The translations under genes and the position numbers were made by a program. The notes below the pieces were generated by a model, which did not search any database, was not told the origin of the DNA, and saw only the letters and a list, made by a program, of their open reading frames with translations. DNA of 64,000 bases from Engraulis encrasicolus (taxonomy: Eukaryota > Chordata > Actinopteri > Clupeiformes > Engraulidae), in assembly GCF_034702125.1 (NCBI RefSeq), contig NW_026945698.1, positions 743,935-807,934 on the forward strand. Reading direction: 5' to 3'. Shown here in pieces: positions 21,891-32,714 of the stretch (its first letter is position 1; every line of letters starts with the position of its first letter).

Positions 21891-22067
21891 GGGAGAGACA
21901 TCAGAATACAACAAAACAACATACACATCAACACTAGACACACACCTCAACAACACACAAACACATAGCCATCCAGACAAGAAGAGACATCAGGTTACAA
22001 ATAGACAACATACACATCAACACTAGACACACACCTCAGACAAGAAGAGACATCAAGAACACATGAA

Positions 22068-22147
22068 TACCCCCCCCCCCCCCCCAAAACACACACACAC
22101 GCGCACACACACTCACATATGTGCACACACATACACACACACACACA

Positions 22148-22244
<97 letters not shown>
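22068..22244. repeat. Poly-C and (CA)n microsatellite
   Basis: A C run (22068-22085) is followed by an interrupted and then pure CA dinucleotide array. Confidence 0.95.
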
Positions 22245-22245
<1 letters not shown>

Positions 22246-22324
22246 TGAGTACCCACATTAGGGTGCATCAGTTGCCCCCTATGAAAAGATATTGCCTTGG
22301 CCCTATTGTAAAAATGTTCTACAC

Positions 22325-24300
22325 CCAGTAGAAACACAATGTGTAAAATATTTTAAAATTTGGATGAAGTCTACCGGGGCCACCAGCCCCATGAAAATAC
22401 AAAATAATGGTGATAGTCAGAATCTTGGAATAGAAATGGACATTTTGCTGCATAAAGCTACCCAATAAAAAACATATTGTCTCAGCTCTGTGATAAAAAT
22501 GTTCTATGCACAGTAAAATCACTCTGTGTAAAATATTTTGAAATTTGGATGAAGTCTACCGGGGCCACCAGCCCCATGAAAATAGAAAATAATGGTGATA
22601 GTCAAAATCATGGATAGAAACACGACTGGACTGGCCATCTGGCATGGCGGGCATTTCCTGGTGAGCCCCGCACCGTCGTGGGCCCCCATTTTTTTTTTTT
22701 TTAATTTTTTACATTACTGAACATAGGGGCCCATGAGGGTGCGTGGCCCACTGGTGAGTCAGTTCTCCGGCACTAATAATAATGAGGGGGCCCCCTTAAA
22801 TCCAAAAGTGCCCGGGTCCTATTTATTTCCCAGTCCAGCCCTGAATAGAAATGGACATTTTGATGCATAATGTCTCAGCTGTGTGATAAAACAAATGTTC
22901 TATGCACAGTAAAATCACTCTGTGGAAAATGTGTTGAAATTTAGATTAATACTGGGTCCACCAGGCCCATAGAAATACAAAACAATGGTGATAGTGATGG
23001 GCAACCTGGATTCCAAAGTCCAGTGCCACATATTCCAAATATAGCCAATATAATGAACCAGCTGACCCACTGCCAGTATCAAGCAAGAGATTGCGAAGTT
23101 GTATGACTTTTGTGTGCTTCACCTGTGGGCCTACAGGATTGTACAGGTAGCTGTTAATACCTGGTGGAGCATCTGTACTAAAGCTGTGAATGCTCCTTGG
23201 AATGACCTGTGTTTTTTAAGAAATCCCTGCAGTAGTTCAATAGAGTACATACAATACAACTGTATGTGATGTTGGAAAGAGTGGCTTCCCAAAACCTGTA
23301 CTTAAGTGGCTTCTAGGTATGTCATGGGTATCACCAGGTCCAGAGTCCATTGCCAAGGGCCTCTCAGGTAAGTTATGGTACTCATCTGATGGAGTAAAGT
23401 GAAATACTACCACAGGCGATGGGATAAAGAAGTAATGGCACTCTTCAATACAGTTGTATTGACTGCTTTGTAGCCTAGGCATTCCAAGGAACATTCACAG
23501 CTTTAGTACAGATGTTCCTCCATGAATTGTAGGCCCACAGGTGAAACACACAAATATAACAGTCATGCAGCTTTGCAATCTCTTGCTTGATACTAGCAGT
23601 GGTCCAAGGCAGCAAGGAATTGATATTGTGTTGCAAAAGAGCAAATTTGCCTAAATATAACAGTTTGACCATCAGTCTGTCCTGAGACTGAAGTCTGTGT
23701 AAGTGGATCGACTGAATACACAACCTGCTTAGATATTCCTTCTGTTTGTGCTCCCAATACAGGTGATCTCACTAATTACCTCATCAACCTGGCTTAAGTG
23801 GTAATTAGGCTCAGCTGGTTCATTATATTGGCTGGGGCAAATGTGTCACACGGTTTGTCCACCTCTGTTTTAAGACAATGGCAAACCTAGATTCAAAAGC
23901 TACAATCCAGGGCCACAGATTTCAAATTACCTGGTTTTACTTGTCCAATTGCCCTAACTGGAAAGGTAAAACTAGGTATGTCATTTGGAATATGTGGCAC
24001 TGGACTTCAGCTTTGGAATCCAGGTTGCCCATCACCATCACCATTATTTTGTATTTTCATGGGCCTGGTGGACCCGGTAGAATTCATCTAAATTTCAACA
24101 TATTTTACACAGAGTGATTTTACTGTGCATAGAACATTTTTATCACAGAGCTGAGACAATATGTTTTTATTGGGTAGCTTTATGCAGCAAAATGTCCATT
24201 TCTATTCCAAGATTCTGACTATCACCATTATTTTGTATTTTCATGGGGCTGGTGGCCCCGGTAGACTTCATCCAAATTTCAAAATATTTTACACAGTGTT
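22325..24300. mobile_element. 2-kb fold-back element
   Basis: Left segments (22338-22600 and 22860-23225) are repeated in complement at the right (23470-24300). Examples are CCGGGGCCACCAGCCCCATG, GGGCAACCTGGATTCCAAAG and ATAATGAACCAGCTGACCC. The left arm also carries an internal tandem duplication (22338-22420 against 22528-22610). The centre is about 23226-23470. No transposase is encoded. The outer ends lack an obvious target duplication. Confidence 0.65.
22621..22843. mobile_element. hAT-type MITE, 223 bp, within the fold-back
   Basis: The ends CACGACTGGACTGGCC and CCCAGTCCAGCCCTG are inverted. The flanks GATAGAAA (22613-22620) and AATAGAAA (22844-22851) form an 8-bp duplication with one change. 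The uninterrupted sister segment at about 22430 shows the empty site. Confidence 0.85.
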
Positions 24301-25689
24301 AGTCCGGGAGCCGTGGGGTTGGACCCAGATTTTTTTGCTTTATCTGATAGATTTTAGGTACATCTTCAAGATTTCAAAGGGTGCCCGGTGATATCCCTTG
24401 AGCATTTCCAGATTTTGAGCCTTTATTGTCCCATAAATGCAAATTATCACAAAAAAACAAAGACACCTAATATTACTGTGAATGATGTTACAAAATGTAC
24501 CAAATTTACCAGATGATTACTCATATGAATTGGAGAAAAAAATGTATTACAAGTTTTCTATATTTTATGTTTAACACTAGAACTACCAGGATTTTTCTGC
24601 CTACCTAGAAGTACCAGAGAGGGGTCATTTGACCCGGTGTCCTGTCTATATGAGCGACCCGTCGAGATGTGATTCTCTTCGTTACTGAGCATATGCACGC
24701 ATGCGCACACCCTCGCGGTGGTTTTTGCGGGTTATTGCCCATCGAATTGTGAGACCGCAAGTTACGATAGGATCCCCTGAGACTGTCAACTTTAGTGACT
24801 CAAACTGTAGTCTATGTCCTCCTGAGGTTACCACCAGTCATCCATAGTCTAGTTAGCCTATAGCCTGTCCACCGACTGTCATGGACTGAAAGTTACGATG
24901 GATCATCCAGCAGATCATTGGAAAATCTGCGAAATAGCGTGGCCTCGAACATTTGCTACTTTGTTGCCTAACCGTAATCGCTCACACACTCAGCCTCGAA
25001 CACTGTAATATCGATCAGAAAAGACTATTTAGAGGAGGCGTTCTCATTGCAAAATGGAAAAAATCACCACCTCTGATTGAGCTGTCAAAATGCTCCTTCC
25101 ACCCTTTTCACTCACGAATTGAATCGACTGTATTGTAAAATGCCTGAACATGGTAGGCTAATAAGAAATGCACTGGTGGGGATGTTATGAGAATATGATT
25201 CCGGTCATTAAAAGACAGACATCTGCCAAAACCGCGCTTGTTTATCCCCATAGAACATGATTTCATGTGGCAATTTGCCTTGTGAGCCCTGTACGTCGCA
25301 TTGACACCAAACCAACAGCAAATGACTGCATTAAACAACCCGTAGCCAGGCCCTGATCCCAAACACTTTCTCCAGTATTTGCGCAAACTCAACTCAGTCT
25401 CTTTCATATGGCACGTTTCTTAACTTGCTCAAACGAGAGGCTCACGGTGTTTTAGTGGTCAGCAGCCGCATGTTCTTATTAAACTCGGCACGAACCATTG
25501 CACACCCCTGTCCGTGAGATAAACAAAGTAATGGTTATTAAAACAGTTCTACGTGGACCGATTGAAACGCCTTCCGCGGAAAATCAAGGTCGCTCATTTA
25601 GACGAGGCATCGCAAATCGATAGAACACCACTATCGAATAGGGCGACCGGTCGCTCATCCCGACGAGGCAACACATTAGTAGGGGCTGT

Positions 25690-25785
25690 AAGCCGAGAAA
25701 TCGTTACGCGCTGGATAGAAGCATATAATTCGGTACACGTGTTCCTTGACTGATTTGAAGACATCCTAGAAGGGGTGCCCCTTGA
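25690..25785 (-). repeat. Divergent repeat, copy A
   Basis: AATCGTTACGCGCTGGATAG through AGAAGGGGTGCCCC (25699-25781) recurs at 27648-27733 with a diverged middle. On the minus strand both copies read GTPS...M and ASIQRVTI at matching places, so the repeat may derive from a coding sequence. The family is not recognised. Confidence 0.5.
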
Positions 25786-25799
25786 AAAAAAAATGTCTA

Positions 25800-26622
25800 C
25801 CATGTCATGCAAAATATTTTGTTGACCAACGTTGAAACCAAAGTTGAATTGTTCAGGGGAACACACAATGTCATGTTTGGAGGAGAACTGGAGAACCACA
25901 CCTTCACCAAAACATCATCTCCACCTTTGAGTATGGTGGCGGGAGCATCATTATATGTGGCTACCTTGCTGCCTCAGGCCCTTTTCAGTTTGCTATTATC
26001 AGTGGAACAATGAACTTAGAAGTTTATTGTGATATTTTACAGAAAAAAACGTGAGGAAGTCTGTCACACAGTTGATGCACACAAGAGTATGGGCCCTGAA
26101 ATGTGACAACAACCCATACTTTAGAAGCAAATCGACTTTAGAATGGCTTCATAATAATGAAACACACATTCTGGAATAGCCCAGTCAAAGCCCTGATAAA
26201 ACACAATTGAGATTATATGGCATGAAGTCAAGAAAGCTATGCACTCCAGACATCCCACAAACCTTGCTGACGAGAGGCAGTTTTCTAAAGAAGAGGGAGA
26301 CCAGATACATCCAGATTGTTTTGTTAATCTCATCTGCAACTAGCGGAAACATCTGGTTGAATTTATTGCGACTAACTTAGGGTTAAAACCTATTGAATGC
26401 AAGGGTGTACTTACTTATGCCTTGCTGTCCTGTGAATATTTACATCTTATGGCCAATGAAAATCTGAAAACTTGTAAATGTTTGGGTTGAATTAGTTAAA
26501 GCACACTCTGGTTGTTCCTTCTTGTGATTTTCGGGAAGATCAGACCATGTTTTATGACCAATTTTGACAGAAAGGTAAGAAATGTCAAAGGGTGTACAAA
26601 CTTTTTCCTGGGACTGTATGTG
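25800..26622 (+). pseudogene. Degenerate Tc1-like transposase
   Basis: Plus-strand fragments resemble the DDE region of Tc1 transposases in broken frames: a NVMFGGELENHTF-like stretch, then SMVAGASLYVAT where the family usually has VMVWGC. The 3' portion (26440-26622) matches the usual Tc1 end with a complement AGTCCCAGGAAAAAGTTTGT terminal repeat. Multiple stops and frameshifts make it inactive. Confidence 0.65.
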
Positions 26623-27640
26623 GGGAAGAAATTTAGTTTTGACACATGGGTAAACTGTTTTTGGGGTGATATGAGCGAGTGATGAGGATCCATGTAGTTA
26701 TGCTGAACCATCCAGTTTATTTTGACAAAAGGACTAAATGAATGCAAATGAGCCAAAGCAATTGAGAAGGATCTATGCCATTTTGATGGTACTGACTATT
26801 TATATGTGAGGCGGTTTAGTGCTGATGCAAGAATGAGGTGTTTTGGGAGGTATATGACATTTCTCTAGTTATCTGAACTGTTGTGCAGAAGTGTAAGAAT
26901 GTTTGGCCAAATGACCCAATGGTTATAGGAATGTCATCTCAGTTTCAAGAAATGAGCCAAACCAATTGAGAAAAACTGTAATTCAACCATTATCTGGTTG
27001 CAGTCATATGATTCGTCATGATCACATGGGACATTCACACGTTCATTGATGACTTATATGAAGAAAATGTGCTGACATGTTTTCAGGACAACCATTACAC
27101 TGAGAATCAACCAATTGGGATAGATCAGCAAGGTACATTCATTTGAAAATTCTACTAAATGTAAGCTGATTGTGTTAACTGTATACTTGTACATAGCCAT
27201 TTGCAAGGATGTACTAAATGATTGAGATTGAAATTTGATGAAAGCAATGATAAATGCCATTCTGTTGTGAGGAACTGCAAATTAGTTTTGGGATTTGTCC
27301 ATGTTTTGAGAATGACATCTCAGTTTCAAGAAATGAGCCAAACCAATGGAGAAAAACTGTAACACACTGTCCGCCAAACTGTGCTATCTGTCTTTGCTGC
27401 TGATATCTTCATGCAAGTTGCTATTTACCTGTGGTGATTTTGGAGGCTGACAGCCCTTGGGAAGAAGCTGTCTGTCCCTGTTTGTCTTGGCTGTTAGCAC
27501 TGTAAGGTGTGACCCCCTCACCCCTCAGCCCACACACGGCCCCTAACAGCCTCATTACCATAACAACATGAGTGATTAGTGTATTAGGTAAAAGCCGCCG
27601 GTGTTCTGTCGTGATGTAGCTGGGTCTCTTAGCGTCCAAA
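26623..27640. other. Non-coding, contains a repeated 50-bp segment
   Basis: TCATCTCAGTTTCAAGAAAT followed by GAGCCAAACCAATTGAG occurs near 26933 and again near 27316, about 380 bp apart. No coding exon is recognised. Confidence 0.45.
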
Positions 27641-27647
27641 AAGGGCC

Positions 27648-27735
27648 TAATCGTTACGCGCTGGATAGAAGCACCAAAATCGGTGTAGACCTTCCTTAGG
27701 GTGTTCTCCATCATTTCAGAAGGGGTGCCCCAAAT
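27648..27735 (-). repeat. Divergent repeat, copy B
   Basis: Partner of 25690-25785, with identical first 25 and last 14 bases and a diverged centre. Confidence 0.5.
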
Positions 27736-28830
27736 TTCAATGTCATTAAGGTCATTTTTATGGGGTAAATCCAAGATGGCTGCCCAAAACCAGCCAATAG
27801 TAGTAAAATGCTGTACTGCCTGGACATAATGGTGTTATGGGCCAATCCACCTATTTGTGTGTGATGTATACAAACTGAACTTTGAAAATATGTGCAAAAT
27901 GTACCATAAAAACAATGTTATATATGTCTTATTTAGTTTCAGAAACAGAAAAATCATAAAAACCAAGAATTTTTGAGTGTGCACAAGGTTATATGTTTGG
28001 GACATGGTTTTGTCTATGTTAATTACCCAATTCTCTGATCTTGTGTTGAGTACCTTAAAGTTTTATAGTAGGAATATCATCTATGAGCCTAATGGATAGA
28101 ATTTAGCTTGGTTTCCCAAAGTTTCACTTTGAGCAATTTCCATAATTAGCATAAATATATTGTATTATTACGGTAAGTGAATAGGCTAAAAAATGTAAAT
28201 GATAGCTATCACCATGAAACTTTCTCAGATGGTTACTGATGATGAGAGAAGAAAAAAATGTATTGGATGTTTTTTGTATTTTGATGTTTACATATGCAAA
28301 TGAGGGCATACATCATATTTAGCATATACGTATGTAAGTTTGACTAATTTTTAGCAAAACAATAAAATGTTCAAATTCACATTTTTTTGCTTTAGATGAG
28401 GGACAAGTATGTACAAGATGTAAATAAATTCGAATGAACCCCAAAAAATAATTTATAGGGTGGTATTTCTATATAAACTCCTTGGGGTCATAAATGACCC
28501 CGCTCGGTCAGATTAGTCGCAAAAACAGGCCGGTCGCTTGAGGGTTAACTCACTTAAGTTGTTCAAATCCAAAATATAGAGGTGTATTATCATAGATGTA
28601 GGTCTTGGCTGCGCAGTGAATGTATTGTCCAAGCTCCCCATGTTTAACATTTTTCAAAAAATGGGCTCTTTCTTGTTTTGTCAACAGCGGCAGACAGAAT
28701 TAGAAGTAAAAACATATGTTTACTGTATTAAAGTGAATTACTTTAACAATTCAACATAACTGTAGATACTTATTGTATGCATATTCCTAAAACATGTCAA
28801 AAACATGTAAAACATGTGTTTTTTGGTGAA
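27736..28830. other. Unassigned A/T-rich sequence
   Basis: No gene seen. The GGGTCATAAATGACCC palindrome near 28487 belongs to the possible TTAA element. Confidence 0.4.
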
Positions 28831-28835
28831 CTCCA

Positions 28836-29385
28836 TCAGATGTCACCACCGTCAGGTTTTCTGACAAAAAAACCTCCAAATGCACCTCAGTGGTGGCTAG
28901 AGTATCATTTTGGATCACAATTATTACTAACATGCCTAGTAATGTTTCATTAACCAGCACAATTTAGTAAAATATGGAACAAGATGATGAGCGGAACAAA
29001 ATCTGACGGTGGTGACATCTGACGGTGTGAGACAAAAAAAACACTCTTTTACATATTATGCATTGTTTGTTCACATTAGCCATTTCATTTTCGCTCTGTT
29101 TCTTGGGTGCTTCATACCTTTTCTGAGAAAGTATATATTAATTAACATGAATGTAATATAATACTATTAAAACATCCGACGGTGTTGACAGTTTATGGTT
29201 GGGACAGTACCAGTGTCCAAACAAATTAACAAATTGAGGACAAAATAGTAAACTTACAGGAGCTTCAGTGATGGTGAGGTATGCAGTAGAGCTAAAGTTT
29301 TGAAAAGGGGTCCTCAGTAATGAAAATGACCTTGTGCTTACCTGATTGTATTGTCTTTTAGAAAAAATCTGACGGTGGTGACCAA
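28836..29385. repeat. Dispersed CTGACGGTGGTGACA motif cluster
   Basis: The motif, exact or with small changes, occurs in complement near 28841 and directly near 29002, 29018, 29175 and 29368. No tandem unit joins the copies. Their function is unknown; they may be subterminal binding sites of a transposon. Confidence 0.5.
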
Positions 29386-29626
29386 TATGCTGGACACATT
29401 TTGGTTTTTTACCAATAAACTAAACTACCAAAATAGGTGATGTGCCAATTTCAGATATTAACCCTTTCATGTTGGTTTCGCTGCAGCCAAAGACCACACG
29501 TTTTTGACCACTTCATAACTGCAGATTAACCCTTTCTGCAGATTGACACTTTCTTCATCTGTCAGAAGCAGAATTCATGCATCAAAGCAGGCGCAATTGA
29601 ATCTCATCAGATGACAGCAGAGACTT

Positions 29627-29830
29627 TCAAAACTCATTTTTGACTTTCAAATGTTCATAGGCAAAGCTCAATAACACTCTGATATGCACCGCCTTTAGTA
29701 AAAGGGTTCTTCTGTGATGATGGCCCCAAAGACCAATATGATGACAAACCCTAACAACTGTCTTTCTTGAAATAAAAACTCCAGGTGAGGCCAGGTCAAT
29801 AACAACCATCTAGGCAGGTGCCCAATGCTT
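29627..29830 (-). pseudogene. Tc1-like transposase N-terminal remnant
   Basis: The minus-strand frame from 29809 reads ISRKTVVRVCHHIGLWGHHH, then RTLLLKAVHIRVLLSFAYEH and KVKNEF. This fits the second helix-turn-helix and linker of Tc1 transposases, where the family usually has KTVxRxLxxxGLxGR and KPLLxxxHxxARLxFAxxH. The catalytic region is absent. Confidence 0.6.
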
Positions 29831-29845
29831 CTTTGGTCTAACCAG

Positions 29846-30083
29846 CGGTTCCCAAACGTTTCACCCTGCGCACCCCCTTTTACATTTCAATGTCGTTCAC
29901 GCATTCCCAGAGCGAATATTTTGGTGTGCTGATGGCCGCGCAAGTATGGATTCACTGCGCATTCACTGCACATTATGCACAGACGTTTTTGGGAATCCTC
30001 TTTCCCAATAGTCTTGGAATTATACTACACTTCAGATGGACCCTTCCAGCATATAATGCACCATACTATTAAATGTTACTTAA
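29846..30083. mobile_element. hAT-like end and TTAA-type end, partial
   Basis: CAGCGGTTCCCAAACGTTTC near 29847 resembles a hAT terminal repeat. TTAACCCTCTCGGCGCC at 30080 resembles the start of a TTAA-target element. Neither partner end was found. Confidence 0.3.
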
Positions 30084-30486
30084 CCCTCTCGGCGCCACAG
30101 GTTTTTGCCCAAAACTGATGATTTTGACATGTTATATTCAAAAGGCTGTGGCTTAACATGGGTAATAGATAGAGCCTGACAATGAATGAGACAAATATTG
30201 AGGATGACCCAAAGTTTATTTTGGGAGTAAATTATCCCATCTAATTTGCATATTATGACGTCATATGGTGTCTGCCATTTTGAATTTATAATGAGTTATT
30301 GGATATTTTTGCATATTTTCAAAATATTTTTAATAATTTATCTAATTTAATTTATAAAACTTCCCCAGACACCTTCACTATTATGTTCTGTGAATACATT
30401 TTGGTCTAGAAAGCAATAAATTGTACACTAAAAGTGTAATTTGTAACTAATATAGTGCAACAATGTAGCATAGTGACAAACACAAG
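30084..30486. other. Non-coding
   Basis: A/T-rich sequence, probably the interior of the TTAA-type fragment that starts at 30080. No gene seen. Confidence 0.35.
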
Positions 30487-30736
30487 TGAATGGACAGTTG
30501 CCGTTGTCATACGTGGGCCTACGTGGGCTGTACTTCTAGACCGCTGCGCGTCAGAATGAGTGAACACAGGAGTAACATAAGGTGCGGTGATGAGCGCAAC
30601 CCCGTGGCCGCGCATTTCAAAAAAGCCGGCCACAACCTGTGTTTTTTTTCAATACATCGGTATCGAGAAGGTCAACAAGCCCCCTAGAGGAGGTAATCAC
30701 AAACGACTCTTACTCCAACGTGAGACTTATTATATA
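30487..30736 (+). pseudogene. Penelope-like element GIY-YIG endonuclease, upstream part
   Basis: The frame encodes the C-terminal GIY-YIG endonuclease of a Penelope-like retroelement: YVGCTSRPLRVRMSEHRSNI, then NPVAAHFKKAGHN. A one-base slip in the T run near 30650 moves the continuation (IGIEKVNKPPRGG, RLLLQRETYYI) to another frame. The domain nicks target DNA for retrotransposition. The conserved first Tyr is visible but upstream reverse transcriptase is absent, so the copy is 5'-truncated. At 30736 the gene is interrupted by a palindromic element and resumes at 32066. Confidence 0.8.
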
Positions 30737-32063
30737 CACTCGCCTCCAAAAGAGTTGTCGCCTACCCATCTGTTTGGAATAACAGCTAATAACCTGACTT
30801 TCAATTAATCACTTGGCTTCAGAAGTCACTCATATGAAAGCTACAACTCTCTCGAATGAAAATGAATGTACAAAAATTAATTTCATGCACCAAAGAAAGA
30901 TTGACCCTTTAATGAACACAGACAGGGCAGATTTTGACAAGACAAAAGTTTTGTCGCCTATCGAACATAATGTGAAAATAAGCAGATAAGTCACTTCAAA
31001 GCACTTCAAATACGCAGATCGGGTGTCGTATTTAATCACTGATTCACTCCCACCTCTCCAGAAAATCAACTTTGGCCTTAGGTGTATGTTTAGGGTCATT
31101 GTAATCATGGAAAGCAACACAATGAAAATCAATGGAGTTCAATGAGAGATGGTGACATATTTGCTATTCGTAGAGCAATACATTTTTAACTTCATGATGT
31201 AATCAATGATAAAACCCCTCACACACCAGCAGCATGCATGCAGCTTCACATAAGAGCTGTACCTCCCGTGTTTGACTTTAGGCACCATGTATTGTTCCAA
31301 ATTCTTCACCTTTAACACCAAAGAAGTCTCTCCCACTGTCCTGTCTCAAAAAAGCCAGCCAAGAGTATGTCAGGCCTAATTCTGACAAAAATGAAGGCTA
31401 ATGGGACTCATACTCTGAAGTCAAGATCCCAAGATCAACCATTTTAGAACTGATAGCATCAAAACTAGGCCTACATGGTGTTAGAGATGAAGAATATGAA
31501 AAAAGAGAAATGGTGCATAAAGTGAACCATGGTACAGATACAGCTCTTATGAGGAGCTGCATGCATGCTGCAGGTGTTTGAGGGCTTTTATCATTGATTA
31601 AATCATGAAGTTAAAAATGTATTGCTCTATGAATAGCAAGTATGTCACCATCTCTCATTGAACTCCATTGATTTTCATTGTGTTGCTTTCCATGATTACA
31701 ATGACCCTAAACATACACCTAAGGCCAAAGTTGATTTTCTGGAGAGGTGAGAGTGATTCAGTGATTAAGTATGACACCCAATCTGCGTATTTGAAGTGTT
31801 TTGAAGTGACTTATCTGCTCATTTTCACATTATGTTCGATAGGCGACAAAACTTTTGTCTTGTCAAAATCTGCCCTGTCTGTGTTCATTAAAGGGTCAAT
31901 CTTTCTTTGGTGCATGAAATTTATTTTTGTACATTCATTTTCATTCGAGAGAGTTGTAGCTTTCATATGAGTGACTTCTGAAGCCACGTGATTAATTGAA
32001 AGTCAGGTTATTAGCTGTTATTCCAAACAGATGGGTAGGCGACAACTCTTTTGGAGGCGAGTG
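30737..32063. mobile_element. 1.3-kb palindromic TA-target element
   Basis: Termini CACTCGCCTCCAAAAGAGTT and the exact complement are flanked by TA (30735-30736 and 32064-32065). Arms of about 530 bp (30737-31270 and 31530-32063) are inverted copies with few differences. The loop (about 31271-31529) is unique sequence. TA target duplication and the end structure indicate Tc1/mariner-type mobility. The mirrored 100-codon open frames in both arms are by-products of the palindrome. Removing the element with one TA reconnects the Penelope frame. Confidence 0.9.
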
Positions 32064-32065
32064 TA

Positions 32066-32660
32066 CATACACTCAACACCATGTCTCCAGCCGGCTTAAA
32101 CGAAGAATTTGACATAAAACCATTTTTGTAGGGCTAGGCCTATGCTCCAGTGTGGTTGTCATGGATGTGTCTTCTTGTATCCCAATGTGTTTGATTCTCA
32201 GCTATATGTTTCCTCATGACTACCCTTTTTACTGAACATGTGTATACTCATGGGATGTGATGATCTAGCACACGATTATGCATTACTCTGCAATCTACCT
32301 GTATACCTACAAGGTGTTTTTTATGGTACCTATTTTTTAGGCCATGTGATTGGGGATGTTTTAGACCCATTTATGAATTATTATGATGACTTTGGATGTA
32401 AATATGTGTATATATTGTTCAGCCCCTTTGTAGCTGATTATAGCCTACATAAGGTTTTTGGGATAGGTGCCCACTTTGTATATAGCTTACCCTTCACTCT
32501 TGTATGTGACACTCCCCCCCCTCCCCGCTATGTATATATACCACACCCTTTACACCTGTTCTGTGTTGCACCTTGATGAAGGACATTGAGTCCGAAACGT
32601 CGTGCCAATAAATCTACTGGGAGCATTTACAGTGTTGCGGACCTTTATTTTCTTTTCAGT
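32066..32660 (+). mobile_element. Penelope-like element 3' end
   Basis: Directly after the insertion the frame continues with HTLNTMSPAGLNEEFDIKPF and a TAG, the expected end of the GIY-YIG protein. The 3' region runs to about 32650 and contains the hammerhead-like motif and an AATAAA at 32607. Confidence 0.75.
32567..32606 (+). ncRNA. Hammerhead-ribozyme-like motif
   Basis: A core CTTGATGA is followed by a hairpin (GGAC ATTGA GTCC, helix II), GAAAC and GTC. Flanking TGCAC and GTGC can pair as helix I. This order matches type I hammerheads known from Penelope-like elements. Helix III is reduced to about one pair and the CTGATGA box has an extra T, so activity is doubtful. Confidence 0.45.
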
Positions 32661-32714
32661 GATCTTACGTTTGGTCCAGCACCTGTGCCACTGATGTGCG
32701 CGCATTCTTTGACT

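Larger units (their letters stand above)
24571..28548. mobile_element. Possible TTAA-bounded composite
   Basis: TTAACACTAGAACTACC at the left and its rough complement at the right (GGTCGCTTGAGGGTTAA) both carry a subterminal GGGTCATTT/GACCC motif near the ends (24625 and 28490). These features suggest remnants of a piggyBac-like element, but the termini are only loosely inverted and the interior is filled by other repeats. Treat the boundaries as tentative. Confidence 0.3.

Noticed and set aside
22063..22331. Long open frames of Val-Cys or Thr-His repeats (also at 33784-34107, 41850-42152, 46788-47225, 57188-57496)
   Set aside because: They are translations of (CA)n/(GT)n microsatellites.
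24571..28548. A complete autonomous piggyBac transposon
   Set aside because: Only TTAA-adjacent ends with weak similarity; no transposase frame inside, and other repeats fill the interior.
30830..31970. Two nearly identical 100-codon frames facing each other
   Set aside because: They are mirror images in the arms of the palindromic TA element and show no known domain.
32238..32576. 112-codon frame after the Penelope stop
   Set aside because: Lies in the 3' region of the Penelope element and ends in the hammerhead-like motif; no protein-family resemblance.
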